NCBI GenBank assembly: GCA_021152595.1
Contig: JAGKVC010000171.1
Coordinates: forward strand, 1-10,030
Reading direction: 5' to 3'
Source of the DNA: Clostridia bacterium
GTDB lineage: Bacteria; Bacillota; Clostridia; Oscillospirales; Ruminococcaceae
Length of the DNA: 10,030 nucleotides
The notes below the pieces were generated by a model, which worked only from the letters and a program-made list of their open reading frames with translations, was not told the origin of the DNA and did not search any database. Positions 1-5,916 of the stretch are shown one piece after another. Every line of letters begins with the position of its first letter. Position 1 is the first letter of the stretch. Both the position numbers and the translations under genes were made by a program.

Positions 1-20
1 TTTTTAATTTTCTATCTATA

Positions 21-26
21 TATAAT
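21..26 (+). promoter_or_regulatory. Candidate -10 box for the DUF960/amidoligase operon
   Basis: A perfect TATAAT lies in an AT-rich tract. The expected -35 box would fall at or before the window edge and cannot be judged. A start about 7 bases downstream would place the stem-loop at 33-63 at the very 5' end of the transcript. Confidence 0.4.
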
Positions 27-32
27 TAATAC

Positions 33-63
33 GAAGCAGAAATGCTGGATACACTTCTGCTTC
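33..63 (+). promoter_or_regulatory. Leader stem-loop before the DUF960 gene
   Basis: GAAGCAGAA (33-41) and TTCTGCTTC (55-63) form a perfect 9-bp stem with a 13-base loop. No T-tract follows directly, so this is not a standard intrinsic terminator. It lies between the candidate -10 box and the AGGAGG ribosome binding site at 77-82. Its role is unknown; 5' mRNA stabilisation or translational control would fit. Confidence 0.45.
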
Positions 64-91
64 ATATCTGAACGAAAGGAGGCTTTCTGTT

Positions 92-376
92 ATGTTCAAA
101 TCCCCACGTTATCTGACCCGCGGTGTCAGCGCAAATATCCCGCCGCCCCTGCAAATCTTCATCTGGAACTGCATTGAGCTGCTCCCGGAAGAATGCGACT
201 ATTTGCAGGTGTTCGAGCTCAAACCGTTCGGCGGAATGCAGCAGATCACGCAAACCGCCGAAGAACCGGAATATCGTAAGGTGTTCCTGTTCCCGTCAGA
301 CAATCCCGTTACCGCAAAGCTGTATGTGATTGACTCGGACACATACAGCACAATGTTATTAGCCGAGGAATACTAA
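92..376 (+). CDS. DUF960 family protein
   Basis: This 94-residue protein matches the DUF960 pattern as I recall it. It has an N-terminal RYLTRG, a central DYLQVFEL, and a C-terminal VIDSDTYSTMLLAEEY that ends the protein as in family members. DUF960 proteins are small, cytosolic, of unknown function, and common in Firmicutes plasmids, phages and conjugative elements. The ATG at 92 is supported by AGGAGG at 77-82, nine bases upstream. A stem-loop with a T-rich tail follows directly after the stop, so part of the transcription may end here and the rest continue into the amidoligase gene 46 bases downstream. There is no signal peptide and no membrane segment. The family call is fairly sure; nothing can be said about its role except the mobile-element context. 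Confidence 0.8.
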   Translation: MFKSPRYLTRGVSANIPPPLQIFIWNCIELLPEECDYLQVFELKPFGGMQQITQTAEEPEYRKVFLFPSDNPVTAKLYVIDSDTYSTMLLAEEY

Positions 377-377
377 C

Positions 378-409
378 GCCCCGCCTTATGGCGGGGCAAT
401 TTTTGTTTA
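378..409 (+). terminator. Intrinsic terminator or attenuator after DUF960 gene
   Basis: GCCCCGCC (378-385) and GGCGGGGC (390-397) form a perfect 8-bp GC stem closed by TTAT. It is followed by a short T-rich tail with interruptions at 400-409. The ribosome binding site of the next gene (GGAGGT, 411-416) begins right after the tail, so the element may attenuate rather than end transcription. Confidence 0.65.
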
Positions 410-422
410 TGGAGGTTTTGAA

Positions 423-1511
423 ATGGAAGAAACAAGAACCTGCTCGCTTTGCGGCTGCGTGCTTGAGGAGCACGAACAAACTGAGATCGACGAGGAATGG
501 CTCTGCGATGAATGTGCTGAGCAGCATACCACAACCTGCGATCATTGCGGCGAAACGATCTGGGCGAATGATTCGATCTGCGATGACCGCACCACACTTT
601 GCTCATGCTGTTTCGACGATCACTACCGCAGATGCGAGGGCTGCGGCCGCATTCTGCATGATGATGATGTGCTTTGGCACAACGATCTGCCATATTGCGC
701 AAGCTGCTACGATAGATTGGATACGGAGATCGAGGAGTACGGCTATAAGCCTGAGCCAATCTTTTATGGCGATGGTACGCGCTTTTTCGGCGTAGAACTG
801 GAGATTGACGGCGCAGGAAAAGACGATGATAGCGCAGCCCGAATCAAGAAGCAGACGAACATTCGCTGCGAACATATCTACTGCAAGAGCGACGGCAGTC
901 TCGATGACGGTTTTGAAATCGTCACGCACCCGATGACTCTTGACTATCATTTGAATGAGATGTACTGGGACGATATCCTTCAGGAGGCTGTTCACATGGG
1001 CTATCGTTCCCATATGACAAACACCTGCGGTCTGCACATCCATGTGAACAGAGATGCATTCGGAGAAACCCACGAAGAGCAAGAGAAAGAGATCGAACGC
1101 ATTCTGTTCTTCACGGAACTGCATTGGAACGAACTGTTCACCTTTTCAAGACGTAGCCCTTACAGCATGAACCGGTGGGCAGCGCGGTACGGGATCGAGA
1201 AAACCGGCAAGCAGATTCTCGACAAAGCGAAAAAAGGCAATGTCGGCAGATACGCAGCAATCAACCTTTGCCCGTATCACACCATCGAATTCCGGCTGTT
1301 TCGCGGAACTCTCAAACTGAATACGCTGATCGCCACATTACAGCTCGTGAATAAGATCTGCGATGTGGCTCTTTTTATGTCCGAAGAGGAAATCGCAGCG
1401 CAGTCATGGCGAGACTTTGTTATGACTATTACAGAGCCGGAGCTGATTCAATATCTCAAAGAGCGCCAGCTTTACGTCAACGAAGAAATCGAAACGGAGG
1501 AGGAAGTGTAA
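423..1511 (+). CDS. Amidoligase-family enzyme with N-terminal triple zinc-binding repeat
   Basis: This 362-residue protein has two parts. Residues 7-95 hold three CxxC-17-CxxC modules with all cysteines repeating at exactly 32 residues (C7/10/28/31, C39/42/60/63, C71/74/92/95), which resemble zinc ribbons or LIM-like fingers. Residues 120-300 match the amidoligase family (glutamine synthetase/GCS-like fold, Amidoligase_2). The visible motifs are FFGVELEID (acidic E125, E127), SDGSL with FEIVTHP (156-170), CGLHIHVN (H205, H207) and TIEFRLFRGTL (287-297). The family is predicted to form amide bonds between a carboxylate and an amine using ATP and metal. The substrate here is unknown, and the fingers may recruit a protein or nucleic acid target. 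The start at 423 follows GGAGGT at 411-416. The stop overlaps the next start as TAATG. The C-terminus is very acidic. A class II glutamine amidotransferase is two genes downstream, which suggests a joint pathway. Confidence 0.82.
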   Translation: MEETRTCSLCGCVLEEHEQTEIDEEWLCDECAEQHTTTCDHCGETIWANDSICDDRTTLCSCCFDDHYRRCEGCGRILHDDDVLWHNDLPYCASCYDRLDTEIEEYGYKPEPIFYGDGTRFFGVELEIDGAGKDDDSAARIKKQTNIRCEHIYCKSDGSLDDGFEIVTHPMTLDYHLNEMYWDDILQEAVHMGYRSHMTNTCGLHIHVNRDAFGETHEEQEKEIERILFFTELHWNELFTFSRRSPYSMNRWAARYGIEKTGKQILDKAKKGNVGRYAAINLCPYHTIEFRLFRGTLKLNTLIATLQLVNKICDVALFMSEEEIAAQSWRDFVMTITEPELIQYLKERQLYVNEEIETEEEV

Positions 1512-1678
1512 TGATCGATTACGAAAACCAACAAACATTGGTTGAACCGCAGCGCGAAAAGTATCTTCCTGAAAACAAAACACGCGAGTGGATCGAGGTG
1601 GCAACCGCAGCGATTATACTGATCAGCACAATTGTTTCATTGATTGACCGGAACGGCGTTTCAGAAAGGAGAGAGTAA
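1511..1678 (+). CDS. Small single-pass membrane protein (55 aa)
   Basis: The start codon shares its A with the amidoligase stop (TAATG), so translation is probably coupled by re-initiation; GGAGGAAG just upstream (from 1497) can serve as the ribosome binding site. The protein has a charged N-terminal half (residues 1-29, with many Glu, Lys and Arg) and one hydrophobic segment around residues 30-45 (VATAAIILISTIVSLI). A short basic and acidic tail follows. There is no cleavable signal. I know no family for it. Its tight coupling between the amidoligase and amidotransferase genes suggests it works with them, for example as a membrane anchor. That role is an inference; the existence of the gene rests on coupling, spacing and the clear membrane segment. 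Confidence 0.6.
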   Translation: MIDYENQQTLVEPQREKYLPENKTREWIEVATAAIILISTIVSLIDRNGVSERRE

Positions 1679-1680
1679 AC

Positions 1681-2640
1681 ATGTGCGCACTGTTCGGATT
1701 TCTCAATTACGGCAAGCGTGTGCCGTGGACTATTCTGCAAAAACTGGTGCAGGCATTGGCAAACGCCTCAGAGGTGCGAGGACATCATGCTGCGGGTATC
1801 GCTTATAACAAAGCAGATACCCTGACGATCTTCAAGCGACCGAAGCCGGCACATAAGCTTCATTTTAGGATACCGCAGGGGGCAGCTGCGGTTATGGGAC
1901 ATACGCGACTGACGACGCAAGGCGACCAAAAGTTCAACCAAAACAATCATCCGTTCCGAGGTCATGCCGGAGCGGACTTTGCTCTCGCTCACAATGGCGT
2001 GCTGTATAACGATGATCAGCTTCGCAGTCAGCTTAATCTGCCCGATACACAGATTGAGACTGATTCCTATATCGCAGTACAGCTGATCGAATCGCAGCAG
2101 GAACTGAATTTTGATTCTATGCGATATGCTGCAGAGCAGGTTCGTGGGTATTGGACTTTTACACTCCTGGACAGGGCAGACAATCTCTATTTCATCAAAG
2201 GCGAAAGCCCGCTGTACCTGATCCACTTCCCGTCGCTAGGACTTTATGTGTATTCGTCTACGAAGGAGATTATGGTCGCAGCATTCAAGCAGATTCCGGC
2301 GCGATTTCCGAAGTATGAAGTCATCCCGGTTTCCGAGGGAGAGCTGCTCCGAATTTCGCCGGACGGAAAGATTACCCGCAGCAGCTATACTGTACAGCCC
2401 GATTTCTATATAAATAGTCACCACTGGTTTGGAAGCTACCTCTGCGGTTGGGATAAACCGGAGAAAGGCAGCTGCTCCGATGAGGACTATCTTCTATTGA
2501 TCGAGCTATGTGGATATTATGGCACTGATCCGGAAACGATCAGAACTTTACGAGACATGGGCTATTCATACGATGAAATCGAAGACTTCCTCTGCAATCC
2601 TGAATGCTACGGAGCAGAGCTTGCTCAGGTCGAATTATAA
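1681..2640 (+). CDS. Stand-alone class II glutamine amidotransferase
   Basis: This 319-residue protein begins MCALFG, so removal of Met would expose Cys2 as the N-terminal nucleophile, the hallmark of class II (Ntn-type) glutamine amidotransferases. Other matching motifs are VRGHHAAGIA (32-41), GHTRLTTQG (73-81, with the glutamine-binding Arg), AHNGVL (103-108) and ETDS (126-129). The fold fits GlmS/PurF N-terminal domains, but no sugar isomerase, phosphoribosyltransferase or synthetase domain follows. The last 50 residues are a small, probably helical, acidic tail. It should hydrolyse glutamine and hand ammonia to a partner; the amidoligase upstream is the obvious candidate. The start is supported by AGGAGAG at 1667-1673. 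It is cytosolic, with no signal peptide. The domain call is sure; the partner is inferred. Confidence 0.9.
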   Translation: MCALFGFLNYGKRVPWTILQKLVQALANASEVRGHHAAGIAYNKADTLTIFKRPKPAHKLHFRIPQGAAAVMGHTRLTTQGDQKFNQNNHPFRGHAGADFALAHNGVLYNDDQLRSQLNLPDTQIETDSYIAVQLIESQQELNFDSMRYAAEQVRGYWTFTLLDRADNLYFIKGESPLYLIHFPSLGLYVYSSTKEIMVAAFKQIPARFPKYEVIPVSEGELLRISPDGKITRSSYTVQPDFYINSHHWFGSYLCGWDKPEKGSCSDEDYLLLIELCGYYGTDPETIRTLRDMGYSYDEIEDFLCNPECYGAELAQVEL

Positions 2641-2641
2641 T
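2636..2641 (+). promoter_or_regulatory. Weak candidate -10 box upstream of the first integrase
   Basis: TATAAT overlaps the amidotransferase stop codon. No acceptable -35 box lies 16-18 bases upstream and no TG extension is present. It is listed because a start 7-8 bases downstream would coincide with the stem-loop at 2649, as at the left edge of the window. Confidence 0.22.
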
Positions 2642-2648
2642 ACAGAAA

Positions 2649-2677
2649 GCCCTGCCGTTCTTGATGAGCGGCAGGGC
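2649..2677 (+). promoter_or_regulatory. Stem-loop before the first integrase gene
   Basis: GCCCTGCCG (2649-2657) and CGGCAGGGC (2669-2677) form a perfect 9-bp GC-rich stem with an 11-base loop. No T-tract follows; the ribosome binding site GGAGGTG (2681-2687) comes next. It could be a weak terminator, an RNA processing or stabilising element, or a translational control hairpin. Confidence 0.5.
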
Positions 2678-2692
2678 AGTGGAGGTGTAAAA

Positions 2693-3796
2693 ATGACAAG
2701 ACGTGCTAACAATGAGGGCAGTATATATCGAGATAAGAAAGGTAATTGGCGCGGGTCAGTTACATTATATACTGCAAACGGAAAGCCCAAGAAAAAATAC
2801 TTTTATGGGCGGACGAAAAAAGAGGTCGCTGATAAGGTGAACCGAACATTGAATGAAATCCGGAATCATACCTATATTGAGCCGAATAGTATGACCTTGG
2901 CAGAGTGGCTGCGCATCTGGCTGGATACTTACTGCCGGAATACGCTGCGCCCATCCACTTTCGTCAATTATGAGATATACCTGGATAAGCATATCGTTCC
3001 GACAATCGGCAGCATCCGTCTTTGTGATCTGAATGCAGTTGTACTGCAGCAGTTCTATAATGATAAGCTGAAAAACGGTAACCTGCTGACAAAAGGCGGA
3101 CTGAAACCGAAGACGCTGCGGAATATGCACAATATGCTGCATAAGGCACTCGGTCAGGCATATTGTATGGATATGATTCCGAAGAATCCGGCAGATTTCG
3201 TCACGATACCGCGTCAGAATAAGCAGGAGCGAAAATATCTGACTGTGGAGGAACAGAGGTTGCTCCAGCAAAACCTGAAAGATGATGCCATCGGAACAGC
3301 AATCCTGCTTGATCTCTATACCGGTATGCGACAGGGCGAGCTGCTGGGGCTGATGTGAAAGGATGTGCATCTTGACAAAGGCAACAAATGCTATCTTCGT
3401 GTTACGCAGACGCTGAACCGTATTAAGAACTACGGCATCATGAAGGACAGAGAAACACTTCTTGAGATCGGTTATCCGAAAACGCCGCATAGCATCAGGA
3501 ATATCCCGTTGCTGCCGGAGATTGCAGAGCGACTGCGACAATATAAAGAACAGCAAGCCCTTTATAATAGTATGAACGGAATCCAGCCTAATGGTTATGT
3601 TTTCACCAATCGTGCAGGCAATTGGATCGACCCGCGTGACTTCCAGCGAGATTTTAAGCTGACTCTTAAAAGATGCGGCATCCGCGAGATCAATGTGCAT
3701 GGGGGTTTCTATAATAATAAACTCCGATGCATAGGTATCGCACCTATGCATCGGAGAAAAATTTTTTCGAAATTAACCGGACAAGTGGACAGATAA
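2693..3796 (+). pseudogene. Tyrosine recombinase (integrase), nonsense mutation and 3' truncation
   Basis: The start at 2693 follows GGAGGTG at 2681-2687. Residues 1-60 (NNEGSIYRDKKGNW) are the AP2-like arm-binding domain of Tn916-type integrases, and residues 65-160 the SAM-like core-binding domain. The catalytic domain begins with the box I Arg in TGMRQGELLGLM (R213). Codon 222 is TGA at 3356-3358, just where relatives carry Trp (LxWxDV). The same frame continues past it with clear integrase sequence, including PHSIRNIPLL and YVFTNRAGNWIDP, to INVH at 3689-3700. There the HxxR box should begin, but the sequence turns into unrelated residues ending at a TAA at 3794-3796. The box II Arg, the third His and the Tyr nucleophile are absent. 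The gene cannot make an active recombinase. It is homologous to the intact integrase at 5829-7037 but clearly diverged from it. Confidence 0.9.
3722..3767 (+). terminator. Strong, probably bidirectional terminator stem-loop
   Basis: CTCCGATGCATAGGT (3722-3736) and its exact complement (3742-3756) form a perfect 15-bp stem around a 5-base loop. AAAAA and then TTTTTT (3762-3767) follow on the + strand. On the minus strand the stem is followed by TTTATTATTATAG, so it could also end the transcript of the 525-residue gene at 3833-5410. It begins 21 bases after the break in the first integrase. Confidence 0.75.
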
Positions 3797-3832
3797 TTGA
3801 TTTCAGAAGAAAGAGAATATGATAGGAACTTA

Positions 3833-5410
3833 TTACATATTAAGCTGATTTAGGTAACTCTCTACAGCTCTTTTGAAGTTCGAAATAAAATCCGGTATAC
3901 GTTTGTATTCGAATCCGCTAGGCGAAATATAGATTACGTCTTGTGTTTTTTTCCTTTTTTCCTTCTGTAAGTCTATGGCAGTATCAAACTCATCTGACTG
4001 AATGATTTTTTTGCAATGATCAATATGATTGTTTCTTGCATTGTTTGAGGTGTTCTCGCGAATAAAATCAATAACGTGCTGATCTGAAAGCATCCTTTGA
4101 TAGTATATGAAAGCATTCTCAAGTGCTAAATAGATTATTTTCCAAGGATTATTTGTTGATTTGATTTCAGAAAATGAATTGAATACTTTATCAAATGGAA
4201 TTTGAAAAATATTCAGGATTTTATTACCGGTTATCTCATCCGGTTCGTTAGATTGGACAAATTCTTTATAGCAAATAAGATTGTGGAATCGTGTTATCAC
4301 ATCTTCTATGTTATCAAGGAGAAGTTGTGCGTAATCATCTTCGATGTGTTTATAGTCAGGGTTTTGCTGCTTAATATAGGATTTTGCTTTTATCAGGATA
4401 TGTCTATGCAATTCCTCATGAGATTCGGGATTCTGATAAAATGTTTCTAATATTGATATGTCGATACAGGTGAAAAAATATACTATATGATCGTATATTG
4501 TGGTTTGAGGGATGATATCGGATAAACTGAATTCCAAGGTTTCAAATCTATTCGAAATGTATATTTGGTTATAAAAAGTAGTATCGCGAACGAATTCCTG
4601 TGTATCGGTCGATAAGGGAATATATCCTTTAACAATTCTTTGAAATTTCTCCTCTTTTGAAGGTTCCGTATATTGGCTTGAACCAACCGGAATAATGATG
4701 TTGACAATCGGAAAACGAGGTAAAGAAAACAACTCGCTTATATTAATCGGGACAGCATAATTGAATTTGTTCGTTTGCTTGCGCAATGTCTTGCCATTTT
4801 CAAAAGCAGGATGCTGAGAGAATCGAGGATCGAAGTAACATTCTTCATTTGTAAAATTTGCGTAATTATTGCGAAAAACGGTAAATTGCAATAAGTAGTT
4901 GTTAAATGAAATTAGGCACTGACGAAATGAGTCTTGAATGTTTTCGGTTGCATAGTTCTCGCTATTGGGACTTGCTTCAAAAATAGTTCGGAGAATATAC
5001 TCTGATAAACCGATAAATAGAAGCTTGGCATCCGAATTATTATCTGCTGCATAATCGTGAACGTTGATACCTATTCCTGTAGTGGTGGAATCTCCTTCGG
5101 GATCTTTGAAAAAATCCAATGCGTTTTGTATGGCAACATCTCTTGAAAAGTCCCCGTCTTTATATTTAAGGTCGAATGATGTATTATCGCATAGAAAAAT
5201 GTAGTACATAAGGGTTTCCATCTTAGTACGATATACGGCCATACTATTGCGGACTTTAAAATCGCATTTATCAGCAAAACCGCTTTTAGGTAATATCCAT
5301 GCTAAATTTTTATCTACCTCATATCCGATTTTGACTCTTCCGAAAATAGCGGTACATAGCCGATTTAGATACCATTTTCGGGTGTATTTTATAGGCGATG
5401 ATGATGACAT
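3833..5410 (-). CDS. Unrecognised AT-rich cargo gene, 525-residue protein
   Basis: I do not recognise this protein. The start chosen is the ATG at 5410, because the minus strand carries GGAGGTG seven bases upstream (5417-5423). An upstream in-frame ATG at 5446 lies inside a palindrome and has no ribosome binding site. The product begins MSSSSPIKYTRKWYLNRL and is soluble-looking, with no signal peptide or membrane helix. It is rich in Asn, Ile, Phe and Tyr. It has a hydrophobic beta-like segment near residues 235-242 (IVNIIIPV), then long apparently helical stretches, and a basic patch KEKRKK near 483-488. Its base composition is visibly more AT-rich than the flanking genes, and it runs opposite to them, both signs of separate acquisition. 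Lone large genes of this kind next to an integrase are often phage-defence or other cargo genes; that is inference only. Confidence 0.8.
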   Translation of the reverse strand: MSSSSPIKYTRKWYLNRLCTAIFGRVKIGYEVDKNLAWILPKSGFADKCDFKVRNSMAVYRTKMETLMYYIFLCDNTSFDLKYKDGDFSRDVAIQNALDFFKDPEGDSTTTGIGINVHDYAADNNSDAKLLFIGLSEYILRTIFEASPNSENYATENIQDSFRQCLISFNNYLLQFTVFRNNYANFTNEECYFDPRFSQHPAFENGKTLRKQTNKFNYAVPINISELFSLPRFPIVNIIIPVGSSQYTEPSKEEKFQRIVKGYIPLSTDTQEFVRDTTFYNQIYISNRFETLEFSLSDIIPQTTIYDHIVYFFTCIDISILETFYQNPESHEELHRHILIKAKSYIKQQNPDYKHIEDDYAQLLLDNIEDVITRFHNLICYKEFVQSNEPDEITGNKILNIFQIPFDKVFNSFSEIKSTNNPWKIIYLALENAFIYYQRMLSDQHVIDFIRENTSNNARNNHIDHCKKIIQSDEFDTAIDLQKEKRKKTQDVIYISPSGFEYKRIPDFISNFKRAVESYLNQLNM

Positions 5411-5426
5411 ATTACACCTCCGGATA

Positions 5427-5445
5427 TGGCGAAATATTTTCGCCA
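5427..5445. repeat. Inverted repeat with GGCGAAA half-sites
   Basis: TGGCGAAA (5427-5434) and TTTCGCCA (5438-5445) form a perfect 8-bp dyad separated by TAT. Further direct copies of GGCGAAA lie at 5460-5466 and 5520-5526; these two share the longer ACGGCGAAAGA (5458-5468 and 5518-5528, 60 bases apart). The cluster surrounds the promoter at 5496-5504 and is a plausible operator or recombinase/Xis binding array. Confidence 0.55.
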
Positions 5446-5495
5446 AAACACTTTTTAACGGCGAAAGACTTGAATGGAGAATGCTGATATTTTTT

Positions 5496-5504
5496 TGGTA
5501 TAAT
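5496..5504 (+). promoter_or_regulatory. Extended -10 promoter for xis-int operon
   Basis: TGGTATAAT is a perfect extended -10 element (TGn plus TATAAT). No good -35 box lies at 16-18 bases; TTGAAT at 5470-5475 is too far away (23 bases). Extended -10 promoters often work without one. Transcription from about 5511 would give a leader of roughly 115 bases ahead of the excisionase gene. Confidence 0.55.
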
Positions 5505-5585
5505 TTTGATACAGAGCACGGCGAAAGAGCGGAGAAAACGCGGATCGTCCGTTCTTGTTAATATGCCCTGTTCTATATCAACATG

Positions 5586-5603
5586 GAAATCAGGCCTGAT
5601 TTC
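5586..5603. promoter_or_regulatory. Perfect 18-bp palindrome, candidate operator
   Basis: GAAATCAGGCCTGATTTC is a perfect 9+9 palindrome with no spacer. It lies between the extended -10 promoter and the ribosome binding site of the excisionase gene (AAAGGAG, 5614-5620). The absence of a loop favours a dimeric DNA-binding protein site over an RNA hairpin. No obvious repressor gene is in the window. Confidence 0.5.
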
Positions 5604-5628
5604 GATAATTATGAAAGGAGATTATAGC

Positions 5629-5916
5629 ATGAAAAACTCAGAATTGCTCATTGCCTTCAAGTTTGTATCCGTGATGGTGTTAGCTGATCTGCTTGGTATT
5701 AGCCGCGGGCTCTGCTACCGGCTCATCCATGAAGGACAGATTCCGGCAGTCCGTCTTGGTCGTAGGCTAATCATCCCGCTCTCTGTTGTCAATGAGTTGT
5801 TGGACGAAAACAGAAGGGGGGTGCCAGGATGCCGCGCAGAAAGCGTAAAGCCGCCAACGGAGACGGAAGCATCTACCGTTGTAAAGATGGAAGGTGGGCA
5901 GCCGCTATCTGGGTAA
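5629..5916 (+). CDS. xis: Excisionase-like winged HTH DNA-binding protein
   Basis: This 95-residue protein carries an excisionase-family (MerR-like, HTH_17) domain at about residues 13-60. It runs VLADLLGISRGLCYRLIHEG, the helix-turn-helix, followed by IPAVRLGRRLIIP, the wing, and VVNELLDE. Such proteins bend DNA at attachment sites and steer the integrase toward excision; many also regulate the int promoter. The ATG at 5629 follows AAAGGAG at 5614-5620. The frame is open further upstream, but those starts lack ribosome binding sites. The C-terminal tail (61-95) is unlike the HTH domain, and its coding region overlaps the start of the integrase gene by 88 bases in another frame, which implies translational coupling. 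The xis symbol is given by domain and position, not by a specific orthologue. Fairly sure. Confidence 0.78.
   Translation: MKNSELLIAFKFVSVMVLADLLGISRGLCYRLIHEGQIPAVRLGRRLIIPLSVVNELLDENRRGVPGCRAESVKPPTETEASTVVKMEGGQPLSG

Noticed and set aside
603..1124. 173-residue minus-strand frame opposite the amidoligase
   Set aside because: It is the shadow of a gene with strong family motifs; no start signal and no recognisable protein features.
3356..3358. TGA inside the first integrase as a sign of TGA-to-Trp recoding
   Set aside because: Trp is encoded by TGG throughout the other genes, no other in-frame TGA is seen in them, and the integrase has a second independent lesion. A plain nonsense mutation is simpler.
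2765..3751. 328-residue open frame on the minus strand opposite the first integrase
   Set aside because: It is antisense to clear integrase coding sequence, starts inside the 15-bp palindrome, has no ribosome binding site and shows no family motif. The TGA is just one base change away from being normal on the + strand.
5411..5446. Longer start for the minus-strand cargo gene at 5446
   Set aside because: The extra 12 residues lie over the GGCGAAA palindrome and the ribosome binding site of the 5410 start.
5427..5528. CRISPR array from the repeated GGCGAAA motifs
   Set aside because: The repeats are only 7-11 bases, in mixed orientation and unevenly spaced, with no cas genes nearby.
5506..5628. 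N-terminal extension of the excisionase to an ATG at 5506
   Set aside because: The extension would run through the palindrome operator and has no ribosome binding site, while the ATG at 5629 has AAAGGAG and gives a normal excisionase N-terminus.
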